This document shows, in pieces, positions 10,908-22,636 of a stretch of 64,000 nt of DNA. The notes under the pieces are model-generated. The model did not search any database. It saw nothing but the letters and a program-made list of their open reading frames with translations, and had not been told where the DNA came from. Source of the stretch: Riptortus pedestris (lineage: Eukaryota > Arthropoda > Insecta > Hemiptera > Alydidae); NCBI GenBank assembly GCA_019009955.1, contig CM032229.1, positions 192,448,501-192,512,500 on the forward strand, read 5' to 3'. The stretch's first letter is position 1. Each line of letters starts with the position of its first letter. A program made the position numbers and the translations under genes.

Positions 10908-11670
10908 CCGCTTTATTCGAAGTTTAAATAACAAATATTGTTTTCCAGAGACCTTTATTGTACGAGATACATGCAAATATGTACTGTTTATCCCCCCCCC
11001 CAACAAGTTCTTGGAGTACTAAAATTTCAGTGAATGAGATAATCATTATTCTGATTTATTATAAATTACATCACTAGATATGACTATATATAGTTAGTTT
11101 TCAATAAAATTAATATGTCATAGTCAGATATATTTCAGTAAACGTTTTTCTTTACTCTGAAAATATTTCTATCTATATATTTTTCATATTTTATTGCTAG
11201 ATATTGTATTAGTATTTGCCTACATCTATGATATATTTATTAAACCTAATTATAATTATGTATCATCGATAATAAATATATCATAGATGTAGGCACCTAC
11301 TATTACAATATATAGAGAATTATTAAGGGATGTGTTAAATTAATGTTATTAATTTTTTTTTGAATAGGGATAGCCCCTGAAGAGGTGGCAAGTAAAAGCC
11401 ATGAAGCAAGTAGGGAAGTTTCAATAAAGTTTGCACCGAAAAAATTGTTTAACCCTAGCCATCAAATATGAAAAATATATAAATAATATTGGGCACAGAA
11501 TAAGAAGAATATTTGTATCTAGTAGTCTGTTTATCAGCGGTTGGCAGACCTGTTTGTTTACAATTCAGACACTTTCCGTTGGGAGGTTATGACTGAAAGT
11601 TTTCTCATTACCGTTTGAATTTATTCACTTTCTCGGTGGTGTTGTGTTATCAGTATGTAGCTTTATCTAT
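10908..11670 (-). repeat. HINE-like long variant with an internal insertion
   Basis: Long-variant body occurs at 10908 to about 11195 and resumes at about 11521 ('ggcagacctgtttgtttaca'), ending where a plus-strand HINE-like copy starts at 11674. The interrupting segment begins with the strong hairpin at 11201-11311. Its 3' part has 'cccctgaagaggtggcaag', reminiscent of Penelope-like ends. Confidence 0.5.
11201..11311. repeat. Long hairpin: 42-bp inverted arms, 27-base loop
   Basis: Arms 11201-11242 and 11270-11311 are reverse complements with three mismatches over 42 bp by eye. It starts the segment inserted into a HINE-like copy and may be the end of a foldback or Penelope-like element. Confidence 0.7.
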
Positions 11671-11673
11671 TAC

Positions 11674-12337
11674 AAAAGTCCGTCACGCAGGGGCTGCGTA
11701 AACTAAGCAGATTTCCCCTGTGAAATTTTACAATAGAGAAATCTGCCTACTGGTAACACAATACCACCGTGATTAGATAATGAGAAATCTTTCAGTTAAT
11801 TAAAATAAATACCCAACTGAAACGGCTTCTGAATTGTAAGAATAATTTATATTTTAATAACTCAAATTTTAGTAGTCCAAGAACTAAAGAAGGGGGGGGC
11901 GGATGAACAAAACGTATTTGCATAAATCTCACAAAGTAAGGAAGGTAAGGTAAGGTTAAAAACGCCAGGTTAGAAGAAGCTTCCGTCTGAGCCGAGAAAT
12001 GACGAAGATGGCCGACATAATCCGAACTTTACCCCACCACAGACTTCATAAAAATGCAAATATCTCGGTTAATATTCAAGATAGAGAATAAATGTATATA
12101 ACAATATTTATAGTAAATTTAATTTGCAATAAGATTGGTTCTGTAAAAGTTTTCGATCCGATGCATAGTAACGGAGATATTTTGAATTTTCGAAAATCCC
12201 CCCCTTTAAACCCCCCCTCCCTCTAGTCCGATTTCAGCCATTAACGAACTTGATCTGTCTTTTTACATAAAACGGTTAAATATCGAGTTTCGTAACGATC
12301 AAACAAAAATTGCGACCGCTAGAGCGTTAACAGACAA

Positions 12338-12407
<70 letters not shown>

Positions 12408-12525
12408 GAACGGACCTCATTTTCGTCATCTCCTGGGTAGGATCGATGGACATTTGAAGAAAATTTTCGAAAATCGCGTCATGAGTACGACCTCAATAGC
12501 TGATTTCCCTTAAGGGAAATCTGCT
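11674..12525 (+). repeat. HINE-like element, full-length long variant
   Basis: Complete from AAAAGTCC at 11674 to the terminal hairpin and TCTGCT at 12525, with a TA tract at about 12340-12402. It includes the long-variant block (11740-12050) that is absent from the short copy next door at 12666-13300. Confidence 0.85.
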
Positions 12526-12665
12526 AAAACGCAGCTCCTGCGTGACAGGCGATTTTATACTTTAGGTACCTAAAGTAACTTCATATACTTCATGTCCGGC
12601 GTGCATTTCAAACCCTTTTTCCATTAGCTACAACAGGGTCGAGAATGAACGGGGAGATGAGGTAA

Positions 12666-13114
12666 CAGTCCGTCGCGCAGGGGCTGCGTAAACTAAGCAG
12701 ATTTCCCACGTGAAGTTACCCAATAGAGAAATCTCCGCTCCGATCAGTTACGGAAACGGCAGACCAAGCCTTTGGCGGGAAACTCACTCGTGCGTTACCG
12801 CCCACATTTAATAAAAGTGCAAATATCTGGGTTAATATTCAAGATAGAGAATAAATGTATTAAACAATATTTATAGTAAATTTAATTTGCAATAAGATTG
12901 GTTCTTTACAAATTTTTGATCTGACTTATGGTATCGGAGATATTTCGATTTTTTTGAAAATCCCCACTCTAAACCCCCCTCTCCCCCTCCCACTGGTCCG
13001 ATTTCAGCCAATAACAAACTTGATCTGTCTTTTTGCATAAAACGTTTAAATATCGAGTTTGGTAACGATCAAACAAAAATTATGACCGCTAGAGCGTTAA
13101 CAGACAAATATATT

Positions 13115-13181
<67 letters not shown>

Positions 13182-13300
13182 TGAACGGACCTCATTTTCG
13201 TCATCTCCTGGGTAGGATCGATGGACATTTGAAGAAATTTTTCGAAAATCACGTCATGAGTACGACCTCAATAGCTGATTTCCCTTAAGGGAAAACTGCT
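12666..13300 (+). repeat. HINE-like element, full-length short variant
   Basis: Good reference copy. Order: 5' hairpin end 'cgcaggggctgcg', subterminal 'aagcagatttccc', 'acggaaacggc', 'caaatatct', 'gcaataagattggttct', 'ctggtccgatttcagcc', 'gctagagcgttaacagac', TA tract (about 13120-13178), 'gaacggacctcattttcgtc', and 3' hairpin 'tttcccttaagggaaa'. No coding capacity. Confidence 0.9.
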
Positions 13301-13335
13301 AAAAATTGGGGATGATGTTATATGCTAGCGCTTGG

Positions 13336-13378
13336 AAAATCTGCTTAGTTTACGCAGGCCATGCGTCAGAGACTTTAT
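13336..13378 (-). repeat. HINE-like 5' end fragment
   Basis: Short stretch 'aaatctgcttagtttacgca' with a degraded 'ggccatgcgtcagagacttt', the minus-strand 5' terminus. Confidence 0.6.
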
Positions 13379-13802
13379 TATCTAGATGATTGCCTCTTGA
13401 TCACATTGAGAATGAGGAGAAAAATATGGAGCGTCATAGTCACCTCTGGTATATTGATTAATCACTGAGGAATTCTATAAATTGTTTGATTTGACAAACA
13501 GCTGATCTATTTAAAGACGGCGGGGAAATGGGGACTTGCATATATTTGAATCTATATTGGAAATTATTGAACGCCAGAGATAAGAGATATGGCATTCCAT
13601 TTACAGAGATCAACTCCCAACAGCTGGGCTGAGGTATTGTCAAACTTAGAACAATGGAGCCAGCTAGATTGCGCGCAAGGACTAGTCCACTTACTACTAC
13701 AGTCGGTTTAAAAATAGTATCATTCAGGGAATGTAAGCGCTTATATCTTATATGTATATACAGTAAAGTCCCGTACCACTTCCCTTACAATCTCCAACTA
13801 TT

Positions 13803-14425
13803 AGCAGATTTCCCTTAAGGGAAATCAGCTATTGAGGTTGTATTCATGACGGAATTTTCAAAATTGTTCTTCAAATGTCCATCGATTCTACCTAGTGGAT
13901 GACGCAAGTGAGGGCCGTTCTAAACTGATTTATATATAGATATCTATATATGTATATATATAGATATATATATATATATATATATATTTGTCTGTTACCG
14001 CTCTAGCGGTCGCAATTTTTGTTTGATCGTTACCAATCTCGATATTTAGTCGTTTTATGTAAAAAGAAAGATCAAGTTCGTTAATGGCTGAAATCGGACC
14101 AGTGGACGGGGGGGGGGGTTTAGAGGGGAGGATTTTCGGAATATCTCCGTTACTATAAGTCAGATTGAGTATATGTAAGGAATCAATCTTATCGCAAATT
14201 AAATTTACTATAAATATTGTTCTATACAGTTATTCTCTACCTTGAATATTAACCGAGATATTTGTATTTTTATTAAATCTGGGCGGCTAACGGACGAAGT
14301 GACTTTCCCGCCAAAAGCTAGTTCGGCCGTTTCATTAACTGCTCGGCTTTCGTGAAATTTCTCTATTGTAAAACCTCACATGGGAAATCTGCTTAGTTTA
14401 CGCAGCACCTGCGTGACGGACTTTT
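13803..14425 (-). repeat. HINE-like element, full length
   Basis: The 3' hairpin end lies at 13803 and the 5' end 'ctgcgtgacggactttt' ends at 14425. The microsatellite (about 13930-13986) is irregular TA with 'gata' variants. A G-run at 14108-14117 matches the C-run of plus-strand copies. Confidence 0.85.
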
Positions 14426-14426
14426 T

Positions 14427-14963
14427 AAATACAAGGCTGAGACTTGGTCTGCCATAATCAGGACCCCTGAAGAATCCTTTCAGTCAACCTCGTAACCTTC
14501 TCCAGTACTTCTCTAGAGACCATAACTTCGGAGTCTATTTTTTATGGCGGATTCTTGTAGAAAATCAAATTCAAAAACGAGTTTATACCGGTAAATTTTC
14601 CGATTTGACGCATCCTTTAGCCGTAAAATGCACAAATTTTTATTTCAGAAACGGCACATTTTATTGATTATTTAATGCAGCGATATAAACTTTGTACTCA
14701 ACAAAATTATCGTTTGAACAAATCAACGGGGGAAGGGATGGAGTTAAAATTAAAAAATAAAATAAAAATAAAACGAAATAACGCAGAAGTATTCATGAAT
14801 GAATCCAAAAAAGGTTTACTTTTAAAAAACATGAACATAACAAAGAACGTTCTTAGAATTAATTTATTTTAAAATGATTATGTATTTATTTATAAAAGGA
14901 ATTCATTTATCACCCCCATGAGAATAAACAGAAACCAGTTTTTTCTTTGTAACACAATACTTA
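14427..14963. other. No gene seen; possible old repeat
   Basis: 14445-14515 resembles 214-300. The 65-codon frame at 14675-14872 is lysine/asparagine-rich, as expected by chance in AT-rich DNA, and has no motif. Confidence 0.3.
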
Positions 14964-15029
14964 CAGCTAGTAGTTACAAACGTTCAGAATTAACACAAAC
15001 ACTGTCTGTTACACTCTAATAACAATTTG

Positions 15030-15084
<55 letters not shown>

Positions 15085-15097
15085 AGTACCTGTACTT

Positions 15098-15194
15098 TTT
15101 AGCCCTGAAGAAGAGAAAATAAATATTCTCGAAATATTGGAATGAACTAAGATTTTTTCACCAACACTGACCAAGACTCCAAAAAACAACAACA

Positions 15195-15198
<4 letters not shown>
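15098..15198 (+). repeat. Penelope-like terminal repeat, single arm
   Basis: It carries 'ccctgaagaagagaaaataa' and 'attctcgaaatattgg', and continues to 'caacaacacca', matching one arm of the palindromes at 5064-5275 and 46931-47633. It is flanked by TA tracts (15033-15080 and 15198-15290). Confidence 0.5.
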
Positions 15199-15270
<72 letters not shown>

Positions 15271-15290
15271 ATATATATATATATATATAT
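15198..15290. repeat. (TA)n microsatellite
   Basis: About 90 bp of almost pure TA, one of the longest tracts in the window. It ends in the TA dinucleotide that abuts the mariner terminal repeat. Confidence 0.9.
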
Positions 15291-15291
15291 A

Positions 15292-15690
15292 CGAGGGCGT
15301 ATTGAAAAGTAAGGTCTCCTATTTTTTTTTCAAAGAAAATTTAATTTATTTACAACTTTGGTTACATCGTTGGAAGGGTTGAATATTTACCTATTTTTCT
15401 ACATATTCGCCTTGACGATCAATAACTTTTTGCATTCTGATTACCAACTTTTTAATGCCGGTGCCGTACCACTCTCCCGCCGCGTCACGAAGCCAAATGA
15501 CGACTGCTTCTTGAACTTCATGACAATTTGTACGTGTACAAATACTCTTGCCGTTTGTTGTTATATTGTTTTTCCATAACGACCTGAACGTAAGCTCCAG
15601 GCAATTGTAGAACTCATAGGATAGACATTTTAATTTTGAGGAATAAATGAAAATTAGTCCCTCTATCAAACCCTCTCCGCTGTCTGACAC
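15292..15690 (-). pseudogene. mariner-family transposase C-terminus with terminal repeat
   Basis: Mariner transposases move elements between TA dinucleotides. On the minus strand, 15391-15519 encodes 'EVQEAVVIWLRDAAGEWY' and 'GIKKLVIRMQKVIDRQGEYVEK' (the typical mariner C-terminus: hydrophobic-W, GIxKLxxRxxKxIxxxGxY(V/F)E) and ends in a stop at 15391. Downstream, 15292-15319 reads 'cgagggcgtattgaaaagta', a mariner-type terminal repeat next to a TA. The catalytic D,D34D part is not recognisable upstream, so this is a 5'-truncated remnant. The start at 15690 is arbitrary. Confidence 0.6.
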
Positions 15691-15699
15691 ACCGTGAAT

Positions 15700-16274
15700 A
15701 ATTCAATTCAGATCATAATCATGGATAGCATTTATTATAATTAAATATCATCTCTAATGTACATATTTCCTGTCAAAAACCAATACGAGTAAACATTATG
15801 GACCTTAGTTATATAAATAATTGTAAATGCGAATAGAAAGCAAATACAAATACAAAGTTCAAAGGAAATAAGTTAAAACAGTTTACTGTGTCAGCCTCCT
15901 TACAACATCCCTTCCCCCTTGATTGTCATCAGCATTGCTTTACATAAATTAATTATTTAAAACATTAAAAAATGATAATTTCTAGTCACTTATATACTTG
16001 GTGTAAAAAAATAGCAGTGGTACCCTAAAACTAATTTAATTTATATTCTAAAAGTGAGGCGAGGAAAAGAGATTATAGCCCTCCCTGCAAACTCAAATCA
16101 TATTGCGCATACTGCCTCTTGTTATAGATAGAACATAATATGTCATTTCAATAACGTCAACATATCGGAGGTAAATAAGATAATATATACCACAATTAAA
16201 GGGTTTGATTCCACAAAGCTTCCGATATCTCACTTTGTCCGAATCCGATCATGGGTTTGGTTAAATGAGGACGA
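15700..16274. other. No firm gene; possible RNase H trace at 16200-16274
   Basis: Mostly AT-rich with no frame. Just before the truncated R1-like copy, the plus strand reads 'HFVRIRSWVWLNEDD', which can be lined up loosely with the LINE RNase H motif F-V-W-I-P-S-H-V-G-x-x-G-N-E. This is weak, but it matters because a clearer RNase H fragment starts on the other side of the R1-like insertions (22654). Confidence 0.25.
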
Positions 16275-16289
16275 TGGACTTGTACGACA
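16275..16289. repeat. Target-like sequence at the 3' end of the truncated R1-like copy
   Basis: 'tggacttgtacgaca' resembles the 17-bp duplication 'cggacttagtacgacag' found at 17441-17457 and 22654-22670, with one base missing and an edge mismatch. It is probably the diverged duplication of the older, truncated insertion. Confidence 0.5.
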
Positions 16290-17440
16290 TTGTGCAGGCC
16301 ATAGAGGATGAAAACAGAACGAGGGCTCCTAGCCGTGAAGCCTTAATCACCCGCACCAATCACACTTCCTATTTGGGAACACAGATAGGAATCGCCCACG
16401 CATGCCCGCGTACATACGTCCTCCTCGTATGTCACTGAGCATCCCAGGGGAGGGCAGAGCCCACTACCTAGCTCCAGCACACAGACGACAAGTACCAGTT
16501 TACCTGCCCCGCCGCCTCCGTTCGTCGATCAGCACGACCACTACGTCTATGACCGGCAGATGAAGGCAAGTCTCCACTCCGGGCACCACCCAGCCCGTAG
16601 CCCATTATAGAGTAAGCCGCAAGCGACTTACCCCCTGAGGCTGGGATGATCGCCGGCCCGGAACAGCTAAGGACCTACTGTTCCTACGGTCCCCCTACCC
16701 AAAGGCTACACAGGGGGGGGGGCTTCCTGCTGCCCTTGGGGAGGGCGGGCTCCGTACCCGACAGGCAGGAACCTACCTCATGCTCGCTAACATTCTCTCA
16801 TCACTTTCTATCTTCCCAATCACACTCCTCACACACTGTCTAAAATACTCAAACCCACATTTGCTCAAGTATCCACTCATACCGCACTCGACCCTCAACT
16901 CTTTCATACTATCATGCAACCTTTCGCGCTCACTTGCATACTTAACACACTCAAACACGACATGTTCACACTATCCTGCTCTCCCTCCTCACACTCACAC
17001 CATGCATTCTCAACCAGACCAAATCCAAACAGCTTACTCCTAAAACAGCCATGCCCACTCAACACCTGCGCCATGCAATAGTCCACACATAGCCATTCCA
17101 TACCCATTCTCTCAACCACACTCGGCAACCATTCATACGTCCATCTACCTTTCGCACTACTATCCCACGCACTCTGCCATTCTTCCAGACACACATTCCT
17201 CCAAGCACCCTTCCTCTTCACTCCCTCAATCACTCTACCCTTCCATTCTACTCTTCCATGCTTCCTCAACATGTAGTCACTCCATCGCCGCTCCACCTCC
17301 AGCTCCAAAATCCACACTCCTGCCAGCACCTCCAGGGCGTCCTGCGAAATCGTCCTATACGCCTTCACGATCCTCAGCAGTATTCTCCTGTGCACCTTCC
17401 TGAGCTCCCTCCGCATCCATGCATTCAACCTATCACCCCA
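16290..17440 (-). mobile_element. R1-like LINE, 5'-truncated copy
   Basis: It keeps only the last part of ORF2 and the 3' UTR. The 5' break is at 17440, inside the codons for 'WGDRLNAWMRRELRKVHRR', directly against the target sequence. The 3' UTR (16772-16290) is clearly homologous to that of the longer copy but diverged. 5' truncation is the usual product of incomplete target-primed reverse transcription. Confidence 0.8.
16773..17440 (-). pseudogene. ORF2 C-terminal fragment of the truncated R1-like copy
   Basis: The frame runs from 17440 through 'QDALEVLAGVWILELEVERRW', 'NVCLEEWQSAWDSSAKGRW', 'VLSGHGCFRSKLFGF' and 'NAWCECEEGEQDSV'. It then shifts near 16960, where one base is missing relative to the longer copy, and continues as 'FECVKYASERERLHD' to a stop at 16773. 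The Cys-x-Cys...His...Cys group downstream of the reverse transcriptase, typical of R1-clade ORF2, is visible across the shift. This copy keeps Trp (TGG) in CLEEW where the longer copy has TGA. Confidence 0.8.
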
Positions 17441-17457
17441 CGGACTTAGTACGACAG
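17441..17457. repeat. 17-bp target site duplication (left)
   Basis: 'cggacttagtacgacag', identical to 22654-22670. It lies between the 3' end of the long R1-like copy and the 5' end of the truncated copy, so both insertions used this sequence. Confidence 0.8.
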
Positions 17458-17970
17458 TGTGTATTTCAGAAAGGAGTAGAAACAGAACGGGGGCTCCTAG
17501 CCGTGAAGCCTTAATCCCCCGCACCTATCACACTTCCTATTTGGGAACACTGATAAGAATCTCCCACGCATGCCAGCGTACATACGCTCTGCTCGTATGT
17601 CACCAGCATGCGAACGCTACTCCAGGTGGGGGACGAGCCCACTACCTAGCTCCAACACGCAGACGACATGTACCAGTTTACCTGGCCCGTCGTCTCCGTG
17701 CATCGAACACACGACCACTACGTCTATGACCGGCAGGTGGAGGCAAGCCCCCACTCCGGACACCACCCAGCCCGTAGTTCATATTGAGTAAGCCGCAAGC
17801 GACTTACCCCATTAAGGCCGGAGTGATCCCCGGCCCGGAACAGCAAAGCCGACTAAGGACCTACTGTCCCTACGGTTCCCCTACCCAAGGGCTACGCAGG
17901 GGGGGCATCCTGCTGCCCTTGGGGAGGGTGGGCTCCGTATCCGTCAGGCAGAAACCTACCTCTCACACAC

Positions 17971-20900
17971 TCACATTCTCTCATCTCTTTCTTTCCTCTC
18001 AATCAAACACCTTGCATACTGTCTAAATAAGCTAAAACCACTTTCACTCAAATACCCACTCATTCCACATTCGACCCTCAACTCTTTCAAACCGTCATGC
18101 AACCTTTCACGCTCGCTTGCATACTTAACACATTCAAACACCACATGCCTCACACTATCCTCCTCCTCCTCCTCACAATCACACCATGCTTTATCAACTA
18201 ACCTAAAACCAATTAACTTACCTCTAAAACAGCCATGTCCACTTAGCACCTGCGCCATGCAATAATCTACTACCAACCATTCCATACTCACTCTCTCAAT
18301 CACACTCGGCAACCACTCGTACGTCCACCTCCCTTTCGCACTGCTATCCCATGCACTCTGTCATTCATCCAAACACACATTCCTCCTAGCACCCTTCCTT
18401 TTCACACCCTCGATCACTCTGCCATTCCAATCCACTTTTCCATTCTTCCTCAGCATGTAGCCGCTCCAGCGCCGCTCCACCTCCAGCTCCAAGGGCCACA
18501 ATCCGGCCAGAACCTCCAAGGCATCTTGCGAGATCGTACGATAAGCCTTAATAATCCTAAGCAGGACTCTACGATGCGCCTTCCTTAGCTCCCTCCTCAT
18601 CCATACGTTCAATCTATCACCCCATGCACCCGCCGCATAACACACCACAGACAGAAACACACCACTATACAACATCCTTACATACCTCATTCTCTCACAA
18701 CATCCATTCCCATACACACTCAACACTCCATTAAACACATTCACAGCTTTCTCACACACACGCCTCACATGCTCTCTCAACCCCATTCTCTCCTGCCACC
18801 ACACACCCAAGTAACGCACTCCAGTCACATACCTCAGCACATTCTCACCCATTCGCACTCTCGGACACCTATTCACATTCAAAGAACCTTTCATCAACAT
18901 GCATACCGTTTTCTCCTCAGACAACCTCATCTTCCTCTCACTCATCCATTCATTCACCATTCTCAACACCTCAGTCGCTCCGTCCTCAATCGCCTTCCTC
19001 GAACTCCCATTCTCCAGAATCACACCATCATCCGCAAACGCAATCATACTCCATCCAGCCTCATTCACCATCCTCACACATCCATCAAACACAACCTTCC
19101 AACAATGTGGACCAAGCACACTCCCCTGAGGGCAACCCATGCTCACATCCTTTCGTAACACCCCCGGGCCCACACGCATCTCAACCTTTCTCCCAGACAG
19201 ATAATCTTTCATCAACTCATACATTTCTCTGTTCACACCACTTTCTCTCAACACACACAACACACTCGGCCACCACACTCTATCAAACGCACCCACAACA
19301 TCCAGAAACACACCCAGCACATACTTACTTTCACTCCTCTCAACCTCACGCCTTACATCCCACATAGCATCCTCCGTACACTTCCCACTCATAAACCCAT
19401 ACTGTCTCTCATGCACACTCTCACTAAACAGCCACTCCAACTTGCACGCAATCATTCTCTCAAACACTTTCCCCAACACAGGCAACAGCGTTATCGGTCT
19501 AAACGCACTCGGATCATTCACACTTTTATCTTCACTCTTCAACAACGCTCTCACACGCCCCCACTTCCATCTATTCGGAAATACTCTATACTTCACACAC
19601 ACACCATACATACGTCTCAAAACACTCTTCAACTCACACCACCCCTCTTTCAACATCTCAATACTTATTCCATCCCATCCAGGCGCCTTTCCAATCTTTC
19701 TCTTCCACACAGCCTCTCGTACCTCATCCTCACTCACATTCCATCTCCCTCCAAACTCAGGCACATACCTCCCATTCGCTCTCCTTACACTCTTCTGATT
19801 CTCACTCTCATTCTCTCTACAGTCATCCAGAATCAGCCTATCAAGCAGCCTCCTTCCACTCTCTTCCCAGTCACACACACCTTCACTCTCACCAATCATT
19901 CCCATCACTCGCTCAGGCTTCAGCTTCCCCGAAGACATCTTGTAGGCCAAGTTCCAAGGTCCCTTCTCTTCCTCAGCATCGAGAAACGCCTTCCAGGACT
20001 CCTTCTTGACCTCCTTGATCCTCTTCTTATAAGCCTTCCTCTTCTGATCATACACACTCCTCGCATACACTCTTTCTCTCTCCCCATTCGCTCTCTGCTA
20101 CTCTCTTCTTGCTCTCATCACTTCACACTTCATTCGCTCCAACTCATCCGACCACCAACACACAGCTCTCGGCCTTTTCACTCCTCTTTTCATCCTCCCT
20201 TTTGCACACCTAATGATCCACTCTTCCACACTCCTCACATACCTCACAACATCCTTCCTACACGACACTCTAAACACAGACACACCGTTCACACTCTCAT
20301 TCAACAACATTCGAAACTTATCCCAATCAGCCGACCTCAGACAAAACCTTGCATTCTCACCTTTCATTCTTCTACCCAGTCTCTCAACTCTCAACACACG
20401 AAACGCTAACACACAATGCTGGCTGCTGCACCATTCACTCTCCACTCTCCATTCAATCAACCTATCACTCATACTCGCGCTCACCACAGTCACATCAATC
20501 CAACTCACACCCCCAGTCACACCCCGAAACGTCGGTTCACCACACTCATTCACAATCTTCCATCCAAGCCCATTCACACACACTTCCAACTCCAGACCTC
20601 TTTCATCCGTAACATCACAACCCCACAACACATTCTTCGCATTTGCGTCCATACACACAACCACATCCTTACCTCTCAACACTCTCTCAATCATACACAG
20701 TCTCTCAAGGTACCCATCTATACTGTGCGACGCCTGAAAGTACATAGACACCAAGTAGAAGGCCCCAACCCCAGTTATCAGCTGAACCACAACACAATGG
20801 CTGTCGCTCAGCTGGCTGAGCCTGAGAACCCCCACATTCGGGTCCAGTACTACAACCGCCGCCCACGCACGCTCATCAGATTCACACCCAACAATCACTC

Positions 20901-21078
20901 TCGCACCCATACCAAACCCAGTCACTCTTCCATCCCTCACATACGGCTCTTGCACTGCAATCACATTCACACCATTCACACACGCTTCCTTCCGCACCTC
21001 ACTCGCAACCACACTCGCTCTATCCATGTTCACCTGAGCAATTCCCAGCCACGCAGTTCCCGATTTAGGCCTCTTCAT
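17971..21078 (-). pseudogene. R1-like ORF2: endonuclease and reverse transcriptase (two stops)
   Basis: ORF2 nicks the target and copies the RNA at the nick (target-primed reverse transcription). One frame of 1036 codons runs from ATG at 21076-21078 to TGA at 17971-17973. It is broken by TAG at codon 327 (20098-20100) and TGA at codon 906 (18361-18363), with no frameshift. Endonuclease (APE type): 'IAQVNMDR' near 13-20, 'QEPYV' at 43-47, 'DANA' at 144-147, 'SWIDVT' at 192-197, and a His in 'SSQHC' near 221. Reverse transcriptase: 'RPITLLPVLGKVFERM', 'LDVVGAFD' near 592, 'GCPQGSVLGP' near 648, and 'FADD' at 681-684. The C-terminal C-x-C-x9-H-x4-C is at 966-983. The length, about 1035 residues, is normal for R1-type ORF2. 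The TGA at codon 906 replaces a Trp that is intact in the neighbouring truncated copy. Confidence 0.85.
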
Positions 21079-22636
21079 AACTGGTGTTCCGGACCATCAA
21101 CCTCTTCTCCACCTCCAACACCGGACACCCAGCCCATCCAGCGGGATGACTCCTCTCCCTGTATCCTGCCCTCCAGCAGTTAGCACAACGCAGCCGCTCC
21201 TGATTACCAGCGCTCGGGCACTTCATTTGGTGATGTCCTTCTTCTCCACACCAACCACAAGTCAGTGGCGATCTGCAAGTTCGTGCTCCGTGGCCATACC
21301 GCAGACAGGTACTGCACCTCCTGACTGTGAAGTCTTCTGCACATCTACAAGAATGTAGGCCCACGTACAGTCTTCCTGCTCTCATGATCCTCCTAAACAC
21401 TTTCACACTCGTTCTCACCACCCACGTACATACCCTCAATGACCCTCCACTAACAAACTCCGGGATGAACCCGGCCTTACATTCTTCCTCACTCATTCCT
21501 TCAAACACCCACTCATTCCTCCTACGCACACACTTCCACAACTCATCCTTTCCAATCGCCCTATCAACATCAAACACCTTCAACCTCGGCAGCCTCCACC
21601 CCTTCTCACCATCAACATTCACTCCGAGACCTTTCAAGCACTCATTTGCCCTCAGTCGCTCAACATCCTCACGATCGTGACATTCAACCACATACACCCC
21701 ACCACGCTTCACCAAGCCTCTTACACGAACATCTCCTTCCTTCGGGTCCAGGCACTTCACGATGTCCTCTCGCTTCACCTTCGCGTCCGCCCTCTTGGGA
21801 AGCTCCAAGACGACTCGAGGCCCCCTGCTCTTCTTGCCGGCAACCTTCGCCCAGCTCTCCTCTGCTGCTGTGTCGACGTCCATTCTCTCCGCTGCCAAAT
21901 TCTCCCTAGCCACACTCTTAACTACACTAACAACTTTATCACTCACTGACTCACTCACACGCATGCCAACCCTATCACACATTGTATCGTTCACACACTC
22001 ATGCACTCTCTCACCAACTCTCTCACTCACTACCCTACTCACTCTCTCACTCACTCTATCACTCAACCTCTCCGCATCAAACTCGTCCATCTTCCTCCTT
22101 ACCTCCTTGACGACGTTCTTCTCCAAAGGCTCGACCCTCTTTCCAACCACCTGCACCTCCTCATAAACCCTATTGATATTTTCCCTAATTTCCTCGTTCC
22201 CTTTCACACCACTTTCACACGCTGACACCACACGCTCAACCTCCCTCTCAACCTTACCCAAACTCTCCCTAAACTCCTGCCTGACCCTCTCAACCTCCCT
22301 ACCTCTCTCCTCATCGTGGGGCGTCAAAGTTTTCAGGGTGACATCAACCTCGCTCTGGATCTTGTCTAGTACCTCCTGGCTCTTTCGAACCACCTCACTC
22401 ACCAAAGACTCACCTAACTCCTGAAGTTGGCTGCTCACCTGACTACTGAGCTCCCGACCCCAGTCCACCTCGACAAGGTTCCTCAAAGTCCTCTACATGG
22501 TCTGCACCCTACCAGACGTCGCTGTTGCTCTGGCGTACTCCTTCCTCATCCTACCGAAACAACCACTCATCCGGTTAAGGCAGTCCTCCACCTGAACGTC
22601 CTTCATAGGAAACAACCTCTTCCTGAGCTCCTCCAT
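21065..22636 (-). pseudogene. R1-like ORF1, gag-like zinc-knuckle protein (one stop)
   Basis: ORF1 proteins bind element RNA in the ribonucleoprotein. The frame runs 524 codons from ATG at 22634-22636 ('MEELRKRLFPMKDVQ') to a stop at 21065-21067, with a premature TAG at codon 48 (22493-22495). From the next in-frame TTG at 22486 the frame is open for 473 codons. The first third is Glu/Lys/Val-rich and likely coiled coil. Three zinc knuckles lie near the C-terminus: 'CSTCLRYGHGARTC', 'CGWCGEEGHHQMKC', and a third C-x2-C...H...C ('CANCWRAGY' onward). A three-knuckle array is the R1-clade pattern. Its end overlaps the ORF2 start by 14 bases in another frame. Confidence 0.8.

Noticed and set aside
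12666..13300. HINE-like family as an ordinary TIR transposon (MITE)
   Set aside because: The inverted repeats are subterminal and short, there is no target duplication in nested cases, and a 3' hairpin is present. A MITE is not fully excluded without empty-site data.
19411..20409. Plus-strand frame of 332 codons across the LINE
   Set aside because: It is antisense to ORF2, composed of His/Ser/Thr/Leu/Pro repeats from the biased base composition, and has no domain. The other plus-strand frames between 16.6 and 22.8 kb are the same.
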